Below are positions 52,471 to 60,731 of a stretch of 64,000 nucleotides of DNA, piece by piece. A model generated the notes under the pieces. It saw nothing but the letters and a program-made list of their open reading frames with translations. It searched no databases and was not told the DNA's origin. Source of the stretch: Verrucomicrobiota bacterium (GTDB lineage Bacteria; Verrucomicrobiota; Verrucomicrobiia; Opitutales; Opitutaceae); assembly GCA_023428905.1 (NCBI GenBank), contig JAEYWP010000004.1:496001-560000 (forward strand), in the 5' to 3' direction. Positions within the stretch are counted from its first letter, which is position 1. Every line of letters begins with the position of its first letter. The position numbers and the translations under genes were made by a program.

Positions 52471-54273
52471 ATGCGGGCCGACGCGACTGTCCGCCGGTTC
52501 TCCTGGAAGGCCAAGGCCGTGCTGGGCTTTCTGCTCGCCGGCACCCTAGCCACGCTCTTGCTGCTAGGAACAGAGCTGGGCCTGCGCCTGGCCGGGGTGG
52601 GGCACGCTCCCGGCTTCTGGCGGATTGAGCCGGATGCCGAAGGCACGCGCTGGGTGCGGGACAACCCCTGGGTCACCATTCCGTATTTCGCACCCGATTT
52701 GGCGCGGCGACCCCAGGCCTTCCGTCTCGCCCTGGAAAAGCCGCCCGGCACTTATCGCATTTTTGTCCTCGGCAGCTCGGCGGCAATGGGCGACCCGGAA
52801 GCGTCTTTTTCCATCGCCCGCACCCTCGATGTCCTCCTGCGCGCCGCGTATCCGGAAATCCGTTTCGAGGTGGTCAACGCCGGTGTTACCGCGGTCAACT
52901 CACATGTCGTCCGGGGCATCGCCCAAGACTGCGCCGAACTGAAACCCGACCTCTTTTTTGTTTACGAGGGCAACAATGAGGTAATCGGCCCTTTTGGGCC
53001 CGGCACCGTCTTCACCGCCGCGTTGCAGTCCACCGCGGCGATCCGGGCCTCGACGTTTCTGCGCGGACTCCGGATCGGCCAGTTGCTGGGCCACGCCGCG
53101 CGCCGTGGGGCGGAGGGGCCTCCCGAGGACTGGGGAGGCATGGCGATGTTCCTTGAACAGCGCGTGCGGGCGGATGATCCGCGGCTCGAGATCACCCGTA
53201 CGCTTTTTGAGGCGAACCTCCGGGCGATTTGTGAGACGGGTCGCGCCGCCGGCGCGCGTGTGGTCCTCGGCACCGTGCTGGCAAACCTGCGCGACTTTTC
53301 GCCCTTCCAGTCCCTCCACCGCCCGGGCTTTACGCCTGCCCAGGAGGCGAACTACGCCGCCCATCTTGCCGCCGCCGCGGAAGCCGCCGGCCGCCGGGAT
53401 TTCGCCACAGCCGAAACGCGATTGCGCGCCGCGCTCGCCCTCGACCCCGAGTATGCAGAGGGCCACTACCAATGGGGACGGCTGCTCCTGGCCTCCGGGC
53501 GGGCGGGGGAGGCGCGAGGCCCGCTCCAGCGCGCTCTCGATCTCGACGTCCTTCGCTTTCGCACGGACTCCCGCCTGAACGAAACGATCCGGTCCGTCGC
53601 GACCTCCTTGGGGGACCAAGGGACGCGCATGCTCGATCTGGCGCGCCTCGCTGAAGAACAAAGCCCGGGAGGCTGCATCGGAGATGAGTTTCTGTACGAA
53701 CATGTGCACCTTAGTTTCCGCGGCACCTACCTTGTCGCCCGTGCCTTGTTTGGGGCGGTCAGCGAGGATCTGAGCGCCCGGGGACGCATCCCCTCAGCGC
53801 CCGAGCCGTTGGGCATGGACGAGGTCCGGGAACGCCTTGCCTTCACCACCTACGAGCAGGGCATGGTGGTGCAGGAGATGCTGGCACGGTTGCAGCGGCC
53901 TCCCTTCACCCAACAGACCTCCAATCCGGACCGGGTTGCCGCTTATCGGCAGCGGAGCGCGCGTGTTTCACAGCTTCTCTCCACGCCGGGGGCGGTCGAC
54001 GCCTTTGCCGCGATTTACGAGGCGGCCCTGGCGTCCCGTGCTCCGGAGGCAGACTGGGTCCTCCACCGGAACTACGGTATGGCCATGCTCGCGCTCGGGC
54101 GCGTGGAGGCGGGCCGCGGCCAGCTCGAACGTGCCCGGGCGCTCATTCCGGACGATCCCGACACCCTGGCTTCGCTCGCCCTTGCGTATCGAGCGCTTGG
54201 AGACGAAGCCGCCGCCGACCGCCTGATAACCGCGTTACGGGCAATTGCGCCCAGCCACCCGGCCGTACGCTGA
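52471..54273 (+). CDS. Membrane-anchored SGNH hydrolase with TPR repeats
   Basis: Protein of 600 residues. N-terminal membrane anchor (AVLGFLLAGTLATLLLLGTE), then an SGNH/GDSL-type hydrolase: block I IFVLGSSAAMGDPEASF, block II VVNAGVTAVNS, block III FVYEGNNEVIGPF, and the block V His in YEHVHLSFRGTYLVAR. A TPR-like insertion (ATAETRLRAALALDPEYAEG, then HYQWGRLLLASGRAGEARG) sits inside the hydrolase before block V, and further TPR-like helices close the protein. Likely an esterase/acyl transferase acting outside the membrane on the product of the carbamoyltransferase pathway. The nucleophile Ser is in an atypical GSS context. Confidence 0.78.
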   Translation: MRADATVRRFSWKAKAVLGFLLAGTLATLLLLGTELGLRLAGVGHAPGFWRIEPDAEGTRWVRDNPWVTIPYFAPDLARRPQAFRLALEKPPGTYRIFVLGSSAAMGDPEASFSIARTLDVLLRAAYPEIRFEVVNAGVTAVNSHVVRGIAQDCAELKPDLFFVYEGNNEVIGPFGPGTVFTAALQSTAAIRASTFLRGLRIGQLLGHAARRGAEGPPEDWGGMAMFLEQRVRADDPRLEITRTLFEANLRAICETGRAAGARVVLGTVLANLRDFSPFQSLHRPGFTPAQEANYAAHLAAAAEAAGRRDFATAETRLRAALALDPEYAEGHYQWGRLLLASGRAGEARGPLQRALDLDVLRFRTDSRLNETIRSVATSLGDQGTRMLDLARLAEEQSPGGCIGDEFLYEHVHLSFRGTYLVARALFGAVSEDLSARGRIPSAPEPLGMDEVRERLAFTTYEQGMVVQEMLARLQRPPFTQQTSNPDRVAAYRQRSARVSQLLSTPGAVDAFAAIYEAALASRAPEADWVLHRNYGMAMLALGRVEAGRGQLERARALIPDDPDTLASLALAYRALGDEAAADRLITALRAIAPSHPAVR

Positions 54274-54322
54274 CATACGGGCTTCCGCTCATGCCTCGTA
54301 AGTGGGTGACGGTCAGGGCGCT

Positions 54323-55153
54323 TCACTCGTCGACCACCTCATGCAGCTCGATGAAGAAAATCAGAGGCGCCCCGCTGGGCACGCCTTGCGGCCAGGGGCC
54401 CTCGCGAAAGGAGAGGCTGGGTGGCAGATAGAGCAGGGCTTTCCCACCCGGAGGGAGGAGTTGCACGCCCTCAGCTATGCCCGGGAGGAGATCGGCAACC
54501 GCGGAGCGCACCCGTGGGCGTGAAAGGACCGGCAGCGTCTTCCCATCCGGGAGGCGTGCAGTGTAACTGAGCACCACGCTGGAATCAGGCTGAGGCGTCT
54601 CACCGTGGCCCTCCTCCGTGATGCGATAGTGGAGTCCGCTTTCCAGACGCTTCACCCCCTCCTTCTCCCGCAGAGTGGCGAAGTAGTCGTCGATGGGGTC
54701 GACCGCGCTCGCCTGGGTCATGGCTTGCACCTTGGCGCTGATCTGGTCGCGCAAGGCGACCGCGTCTTCATCCACCGCATAGCCTCGGCCCCCAAAACTC
54801 GATCGGACTCCGGCCTGAAAGGCATCGAACTGGTCCTGAGTCCACTGGAGGGACGGTATGTGATTATTCTCGGCGAGGAACGTCCCAAGTGCGGCATACG
54901 CCCGCAGTTCGCGCGGGTACACGGGGTCTGCCGCCGCTGACTTTGCCGGCGTGGCAGGGGCAGGCGTGGGCGTGGCTGTGGGGACGGCGCTCCCCGGCCC
55001 GGGCCGCGATTGCGCCTTCGTCCACGCGATCACGCCGAGTCCCACGTTGGCCGCGACTGAAAGAGCCAGGAGCACCTTCCAGCGACCGCCGCGGTCGGGC
55101 GTCAGTTCGCGCTGGGCTGTCGGAGGTCGATTCGGGCGGTGGCGTTTGTCCAT
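54323..55153 (-). CDS. Membrane-anchored FKBP-type peptidyl-prolyl isomerase
   Basis: Extracytoplasmic prolyl isomerase/chaperone of 276 residues. Seen: N-terminal membrane helix (WKVLLALSVAANVGLGVIAW), a Pro/Thr/Ala linker, an FKBP N-terminal dimerisation region (LRAYAALGTFLAENNH), and the FKBP domain with SSVVLSYTARLPDGKTL, LLPGIAEGVQLLPPGGKALL and GAPLIFFIELHEV. Some FKBP active-site positions (the usual VHYTG) are altered (LSYTA). It overlaps the upstream CRTAC1 gene by 52 bases, so it is the last gene of that operon and may help fold its large propeller protein. Confidence 0.85.
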   Translation of the reverse strand: MDKRHRPNRPPTAQRELTPDRGGRWKVLLALSVAANVGLGVIAWTKAQSRPGPGSAVPTATPTPAPATPAKSAAADPVYPRELRAYAALGTFLAENNHIPSLQWTQDQFDAFQAGVRSSFGGRGYAVDEDAVALRDQISAKVQAMTQASAVDPIDDYFATLREKEGVKRLESGLHYRITEEGHGETPQPDSSVVLSYTARLPDGKTLPVLSRPRVRSAVADLLPGIAEGVQLLPPGGKALLYLPPSLSFREGPWPQGVPSGAPLIFFIELHEVVDE

Positions 55154-58100
55154 GGGAAGGAGGATTCACTGCCGTCGGGCCAGCGCACGGTCAGCGAAAC
55201 GGGAGGATGGGCGGTGGGATAACCGAAAAAGACGGCGGCGCTTGTCTGAGACAGGTAACCAGAGCCTGCATACACTTCCTGCGTCTGGGTGGTGCCGTCA
55301 GCCAGCGTGACACCGATTCGCGCACCGACGCAGCTCGGATTACCCGGTTTACCGTGCAAGCGCACCGCGAACGCATGGAAGCCCTCCGTTGGCGTATTCT
55401 GCAGCGCGAGGCTGCGACCATTGTTGCGAGTGAGAAATAGATCCGGCCAGCCGTCGCGGTTGTAGTCCAGATTGACCAGCGCCTTGGCGTCTCCTTTCAC
55501 GACAAAGCCACTCTCCGCGTGCGGAACGGGACTCAGCCCGCCTTTGCCGTCACCGCGCAGGAACCAACCGAGTCCGCCGTCGAAACGACCGACCTCGGGA
55601 ATCGGCGCGTGGGAGTTCTGCACCAGACACACATCGGTGCGGCCGTCGCCGTCAAAGTCACCGGTCACCATGCCGTAGGCGGGAGCGGTCTGCGCCAGGC
55701 GCGGCAAGGGACGAAAGACAAAGGTGCCGTCCGGCTGGCTGAGGAAAAGTCCGGTCTGAAACTCCGTAGCCTCCAGCCGGACCGCCGCATCCAGGCGGTC
55801 CCTGCCGAAGACCGTCTCGAGCGAGGCTTTGGAGTAGGCATCGTAGGTGGGAAAATTCCGCGCGACGGCCGGGAGTGCACCCTGGAAGGTGAGGAGGCTG
55901 CGGACGGGATAAAGGGTGCCGCCATTCCAGTGCGCTTCGATCAGCTGCGGCCGGTTGCCTGCGTCGAAGGTTCCGGTGTAGAGCAGGGCGGGCTCCTCGG
56001 GCGAGGCGCGGTAGCGCGTATTGAGACCGGCATTACCCGCAAGGTAGTCGATCTGCCCGTCACCATTCAGGTCCGCCCCGGTGAGCGAGGTCCACCAGCC
56101 CGCCCCGGCAGCGGTGAAGCCGAGGCGCGCGGAATGGTCCACCAGGCGCTCCCCGCCCTCGTTGATAAAGCAGCGCACCGTGCCCCACTCGAGGGTCAGC
56201 AGAAGGTCGGGCCAGCCGTCTCCGTTGGCATCGCTCCACAGCGCCGAGGTCACCAGGCCCGCCGACTTCAGGCCCGGGGCGCGCTCCTCCGTCACGTCCA
56301 CCAGCGTGCCCGCCCGATTTTCCAGGAGCGCGCTGTGCGGCGTGGATGGATACGCCCCGGGAACCAGGCGTCCGGCGACAAACACGTCCAGCCGCGCGTC
56401 GCGGTTGTAGTCGGCCGCCACCACGGCGGAGGCACTCACGCGCAGGTTCGGCACCGCTTCAGCGGGCGAGGCGTCGAAACGCCCCGTGCCATCGTTGAGA
56501 AAAAGCCGCACCTGGTAGGCGGCGTGGCCGGCCTCGCGCCCATTGCCGCCCTTGGCGGCAAACAGGTCGGTGTCACCGTCGCCGTCCACGTCGAACAAAA
56601 GCATGCCCGCGTCCGCGGCCTGGGTGGCGCCGCTGAAGATCGAACTGCCAAAGGGGAGGTAGCTCCCGTCCCCGCCATTGAAGAGAAATCGGCCGCTTTC
56701 GCCGGTGGCGCCCCCGACAAGGACATCCTCCTCGCCGTCACCATCGAGGTCGGCGACCGCGGCAGCCGGGCCTTGGCGGTTGAGCCGTATCGGCAGGAGG
56801 CGCTGTCGGGCGAACTCGTTCACCGAAGGTTCGCGAAAAAGCAGGTTGAGCCCGCGCACCTCCGTCACGTCGACAAACCGGCCGACCGGGGGCTGGTCCA
56901 CCGGTCCGGGGGCAGACGGAGGGGGGACCGTGGCCTCGGGTTCGTGGAGGCGGTAACGCCGGTTGGCGTCCAGATTTTCCAGGACCTGTGTGCGGCCGCT
57001 TGGCCACCGCACTGTTGCGCGCAGGATCTGGGTTTCTCCGCCGAGACCGAAGTGCAGGATGGGCTCGCTGCTGGAGAGATAACCGCGACCCGAGACGAGG
57101 GTGCGCGTCTGGACTCCCCGTGCAGTTTCGAGGTGGAGGCTCGCCCCCAGCGCGAAGGTGTTCGACGCCGAGCCGCGCAGTTCAAAAATCACGCGGTTCC
57201 CGTCCGGCGCGTCATTGCGCAGCACGCTGACCTCGGCGTTGTAGTTGGCGTGGACGAGGTCGAGGTCACCGTCGCCGTCGAGGTCGCCGAACGCCGCGCC
57301 GAAACTGATTCCCATCAGGTCGAGCCCCCATTCACGGCTGACGTCGACAAAACGCAGGTCTCCGAGGTTGCGGAAGGCCAGGTTCTGTTCCCGGAACTCG
57401 GGGCTTTCCTTCATCGGGCCGGTGCGGCCGGAGATGCTCTCGATCGCAATCATCTTGTTCACCAGATCGGCGTTGTGGAACTCGCGCACCGTACCGTTGG
57501 TGAAGAAGACGTCGTTCCAGCCATCGTTGTCGAGATCCTCGAAACGCACCGACCAGGTCCAGTCGGTGGCGTCGAGTCCGGTGAGGAATGCCGCCTCGAG
57601 CGTGCGGCCGCCCCCGGCATTGAGGAAAAGCGCGTTGCGCATGTATTGCGGAGCGGCGTTGGGCCGGGAGTCGGATTCCGGCAGGCCCACCCGCAGCTTG
57701 GCCATTCCTCGGTGATCCTTCACCCGGCTCCGGGTGGCCATGTCAGCCACCAGCAGATCGATCCGCCCGTCGTTGTTCACGTCGCCGAGGTCAGCCCCCA
57801 TCGAGGAGTGCGGAGTGTGCGCCACCACCCAGCTCAGCACGTTCGTGAAGGTGCCATCGCCGTTGTTGCGATAAAGCTGGTCGGCCTCCTTGAAGTCGTT
57901 CGCCACGTACACGTCGGGCCAGCCGTCCTCGTTGTAGTCCCAACAGGTCGCCGAATGCCCCTGGGCGTGGCCGAAGAGCCCGGCGGACTCCGTGGCATCG
58001 TGAAAGCTGCCGTCTCCACGGTTCAAGTACAAGCGGTCGCGCTGGCCCTCCGGGCTGGCCTCGCTGTCGAGCACGTTGGTTTGGAGGAAGAAATCGACCC

Positions 58101-58680
58101 ATCCGTCGCGATTGAAATCCGCGAAGTAGGCCTGGCCGGACGAATCCTTGACTGCGACGCCCCGGGCGGCGGCCTCTTCCGTGAAGCGGCCGCTCCCCTG
58201 ATTGATGAAGAGGAGGTTGGGTGCGTCATACCGGCAGACATACAGGTCGAGCCGGCCGTCGTTGTTCACATCGGCAAAGGCGGCGCCCTGTTTCCAGGGG
58301 CCGGCCGGTCCGGCCACGCCCGCATTGTCGGTCACGTCCTCAAAACGGAAGCCCCCCAGGTTGCGGAAGAGCCGGTTGCCGGCGATCTTTCGGACAACGT
58401 AGACGTCGGGCAGCCCGTCGGCGTCGTAATCTCCGATGGCGATGCCGGTGCCGATCGCGCCGAGGGAAAACTCACGGTAGCGCTCCCGCCACATCACCGG
58501 ATCGTCGTAGAGATTGGGCGCGGTGATACCGGTGCGTTCGGGAGGAAGGGAGGTAAACAGCGTCGTCCCCTCTGCCGCGGAGCGCGGGGCGAGGGCGGAG
58601 GTGGTGATGCCTCCGGTCTCCGCTCCGAGTGGGCAGGCGAGCGCGAGGGTGGCAGCAGCAAGAGAAAGGCGAGGGGCCAT
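55102..58680 (-). CDS. Tandem CRTAC1-type protein: two FG-GAP propellers each followed by ASPIC/UnbV
   Basis: Very large exported repeat protein, 1192 residues from the ATG at 58680 (TTG at 58695 also possible). Seen: signal peptide (LSLAAATLALACPLGAETG); first FG-GAP/VCBS propeller (about 75-490) with Ca-binding loops such as GDYDADGLPDVYV, ADVNNDGRLDLYV and GDLDGDGDLDLVH; first ASPIC/UnbV domain (about 500-585, VRWPSGRTQVL); second propeller (about 600-1090, ADLDGDGEEDVLVGG onward); second ASPIC/UnbV (about 1105-1190, VRWPDGSESSF). The normal CRTAC1 length is about half, so this is an internal duplication or fusion. A GGAG Shine-Dalgarno precedes the ATG, rare in this window. Function unknown; adhesion or extracellular binding is inferred. 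Confidence 0.88.
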   Translation of the reverse strand: MAPRLSLAAATLALACPLGAETGGITTSALAPRSAAEGTTLFTSLPPERTGITAPNLYDDPVMWRERYREFSLGAIGTGIAIGDYDADGLPDVYVVRKIAGNRLFRNLGGFRFEDVTDNAGVAGPAGPWKQGAAFADVNNDGRLDLYVCRYDAPNLLFINQGSGRFTEEAAARGVAVKDSSGQAYFADFNRDGWVDFFLQTNVLDSEASPEGQRDRLYLNRGDGSFHDATESAGLFGHAQGHSATCWDYNEDGWPDVYVANDFKEADQLYRNNGDGTFTNVLSWVVAHTPHSSMGADLGDVNNDGRIDLLVADMATRSRVKDHRGMAKLRVGLPESDSRPNAAPQYMRNALFLNAGGGRTLEAAFLTGLDATDWTWSVRFEDLDNDGWNDVFFTNGTVREFHNADLVNKMIAIESISGRTGPMKESPEFREQNLAFRNLGDLRFVDVSREWGLDLMGISFGAAFGDLDGDGDLDLVHANYNAEVSVLRNDAPDGNRVIFELRGSASNTFALGASLHLETARGVQTRTLVSGRGYLSSSEPILHFGLGGETQILRATVRWPSGRTQVLENLDANRRYRLHEPEATVPPPSAPGPVDQPPVGRFVDVTEVRGLNLLFREPSVNEFARQRLLPIRLNRQGPAAAVADLDGDGEEDVLVGGATGESGRFLFNGGDGSYLPFGSSIFSGATQAADAGMLLFDVDGDGDTDLFAAKGGNGREAGHAAYQVRLFLNDGTGRFDASPAEAVPNLRVSASAVVAADYNRDARLDVFVAGRLVPGAYPSTPHSALLENRAGTLVDVTEERAPGLKSAGLVTSALWSDANGDGWPDLLLTLEWGTVRCFINEGGERLVDHSARLGFTAAGAGWWTSLTGADLNGDGQIDYLAGNAGLNTRYRASPEEPALLYTGTFDAGNRPQLIEAHWNGGTLYPVRSLLTFQGALPAVARNFPTYDAYSKASLETVFGRDRLDAAVRLEATEFQTGLFLSQPDGTFVFRPLPRLAQTAPAYGMVTGDFDGDGRTDVCLVQNSHAPIPEVGRFDGGLGWFLRGDGKGGLSPVPHAESGFVVKGDAKALVNLDYNRDGWPDLFLTRNNGRSLALQNTPTEGFHAFAVRLHGKPGNPSCVGARIGVTLADGTTQTQEVYAGSGYLSQTSAAVFFGYPTAHPPVSLTVRWPDGSESSFPWTNATARIDLRQPSAN

Positions 58681-58695
58681 GTCTCCAGCCGGCAA

Positions 58696-60546
58696 CTACG
58701 GGCTTTGGCGGGCAAGGGCGTCGGCGGCCAGCAGCGCTCCGCCGTGGGGGGGCCAGACCGACTCATCGAGCTCGGCCGTGAGGCCACCGGCGAGGAGCTC
58801 TCGGTCCGCCGCCGCCAGACCGGTCTCGGGCGAAGCAAGCACCGCGAGAAGGGCCAGGCTTTCTGCGGAAGGCGCTTCGCCGGCCGCGGGGGGGAGGGTG
58901 TAGGGGCGGTGCCAGAGTCCGAAGGTGTCGGTGCTGCCCACCGCGAAGCGGCCCGACGAGCGATTGAGGGCGGAGGCCGCAACCGACTGAAGCAGCTGCT
59001 TCGCTTCGGCTGCAGCCTGTTTGTCCCCCAGGGCTGCGGCTGCCGCCAGCAGGCCGCCTGCAAGTGCCGCGTGATCGGCCGGGACGGCCGCACTCTCGCT
59101 GCCTGCCAGGCGAAGCAGTCGCCGCGCATCGTCCCGCAGCAGGGCCTTGCGGATGAAGGCGAGGTTCTCGCGAGCTGCGTCGAGGAAGCGCGGCTCGGCG
59201 AGCACGGCGCCTCCTTGGGCGAACGCCTGCAGCATCCAGCCTTGCGTGGCTGAAACTGCGTTGTCGTCGCGACGTGCAGGCGCGCGTTTGGAGCGCACCT
59301 GAAGCAGTTTGGCGCGCGCGGCCTCCAGCCGCTTCAGGTCGCTGGAGCCGGCGGCGGGCGAGCCGAGAATGTTGCGTCCGCGGAGTTTCCCGCTGGGGTC
59401 GTCTTCCGCCGCGATGTTGCCGTCTTTAGTCGCGCCGTGAGCGGCGGCAAACACGGCGGCCTCTGCCGCACCGAGCGTATCCACGAGTTCAGCCTCGGTC
59501 CAGAGCGAGCCGAGACGGATGTCCTCCGGTGTCGAATCGAGGGAGGAAGCAAAGCCGCCGTCCGCGCGGCGCAGGTGGGCGATGGCGAACTGCAGGAGGC
59601 GGCGCGCCGTGTCGGCAAACGCCTGGTCCTGGGTGAGGACAGCGGCATCGAGATACGCGAGCGCGAGCCGGGCCTGGTCGGACGTGTGTTTCTGCAGATA
59701 CGGCATCCGCCAGGAGACGTCGGTGGCGTAGCGGTAAAAACCGCCGTCCAGCGGATCGCGCATGCGGCTGGTGGCAAGCGTTCGCAGGGTGGCGAGCGCC
59801 GCATCGCGTGCGGCCCCCTCGCGGGTGAGGAGGAAGCGGAGGAGTTCGGGTTCAGGGAATTTGGGCGTTTCCCCGAATCCGCCGTGAGTGGCGTCGTAGC
59901 GCTCGAGCCAGGTTTCGGTCGCCGCCGCCAGTTTATCTCGCAGCGCATCCGCCGACAGCCGCTGGGCGTCGGGCGCATAGTCCGCGGCGATCGTGTCCGT
60001 CACGGCTTCCTCTGCTTTTTGCAGCTGGCCCTCGCGGTCGTTCGCCCAGGAGGCCGTCACCCGCTGCACCACGTTGATAAAGCCTTCCTTGCCCCACTCT
60101 TCGGACGGAGGCAGGTAGGTTGCGCCCTCCAGAGGCTTGAGATCCGGGGTCAGCCACAGATTGAGGGGCCAGCCGGTAAGCTGTTTTTTTGTGCTGACGT
60201 AGGACTGGTAAAGGATGGCGAGGTCGGCCTGCTCATCGCGATCGACCGCGACGGGAATGAAACTCTCGTTGATGCGCTCAGCGACCTGCGGGTTGGAAAA
60301 CGACTGGCGCACCATGGCGAGGCTGAGCTCGTTGGAGGCGGACCCGATGAGGAGGTAGACCGGCTTTTCGGCGCGTTTTGCTTCGTCGGCCACCGCGGGC
60401 CCCCAGGTGCGCCAGCGAACAGGTGAGGAGGCGAGACCGCGGACGAAGGACGACGGGGCCGACGCCAGGGCGGGCGTGTCCGCAGTCGCGGGCAGGGCGC
60501 AGGCAAACAGGCACGGGAGGAGAAGGAAGCGGGGTAACGAAGACAC
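58696..60546 (-). CDS. YyaL/DUF255-family thioredoxin-fold protein without active-site cysteines
   Basis: Exported protein of 616 residues resembling YyaL/SPATA20 proteins (thioredoxin-like domain plus alpha/alpha barrel). Seen: signal peptide (RFLLLPCLFACALPATA), the thioredoxin part VYLLIGSASNELSLAMVRQS...INESFIPVAVDRDEQADL, GWPLNLWLTPDLKPLEGATY, and barrel motifs HGGFGETPKFPEPELLRFLL and DGGFYRYATDVSWRMPYLQK. In the family, a CHWCHVM motif stands where this protein has SASNELSLAM (69-78); the mature protein contains no cysteine at all. Start is GTG at 60546. It is 15 bases upstream of the CRTAC1 gene, first in that operon. Confidence 0.85.
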   Translation of the reverse strand: MSSLPRFLLLPCLFACALPATADTPALASAPSSFVRGLASSPVRWRTWGPAVADEAKRAEKPVYLLIGSASNELSLAMVRQSFSNPQVAERINESFIPVAVDRDEQADLAILYQSYVSTKKQLTGWPLNLWLTPDLKPLEGATYLPPSEEWGKEGFINVVQRVTASWANDREGQLQKAEEAVTDTIAADYAPDAQRLSADALRDKLAAATETWLERYDATHGGFGETPKFPEPELLRFLLTREGAARDAALATLRTLATSRMRDPLDGGFYRYATDVSWRMPYLQKHTSDQARLALAYLDAAVLTQDQAFADTARRLLQFAIAHLRRADGGFASSLDSTPEDIRLGSLWTEAELVDTLGAAEAAVFAAAHGATKDGNIAAEDDPSGKLRGRNILGSPAAGSSDLKRLEAARAKLLQVRSKRAPARRDDNAVSATQGWMLQAFAQGGAVLAEPRFLDAARENLAFIRKALLRDDARRLLRLAGSESAAVPADHAALAGGLLAAAAALGDKQAAAEAKQLLQSVAASALNRSSGRFAVGSTDTFGLWHRPYTLPPAAGEAPSAESLALLAVLASPETGLAAADRELLAGGLTAELDESVWPPHGGALLAADALARQSP

Positions 60547-60639
60547 GGCAGTGGGAGCGGGAGGTGCGGCGTGAAGTGCCGCAGGGCGGGTGGACGGGCG
60601 ACCTTAGGGCCGCCGGTGAGCGGTTCGAAGGGTTAGGGG

Positions 60640-60686
60640 CCGTGACGTTAGAGTCGAGGGGTTTGCAGCGTTCGCTAACGTAAGAG
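60640..60686. promoter_or_regulatory. Pair of operator-like sites in the divergent control region
   Basis: CCGTGACGTTAGAG (60640-60653) and CGCTAACGTAAGAG (60673-60686) each match the consensus CTCTrACGTyAGAG at 12 of 14 positions. Start-to-start spacing is 33 bp. They lie between the divergent YyaL-like and VCBS genes and resemble the pair at 47139-47173. Confidence 0.5.
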
Positions 60687-60731
60687 TAAAGCGCCATTTG
60701 TGGGCGCCTACCGGACCGTCGGGAATGGGGC

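Noticed and set aside
55519..59253. Plus-strand open frame of about 1244 codons opposite the CRTAC1 and YyaL-like genes
   Set aside because: Antisense shadow of high-GC genes; the minus strand has repeated Ca-binding FG-GAP loops and ASPIC/UnbV domains, the plus frame only low-complexity Gly/Arg/Val sequence.
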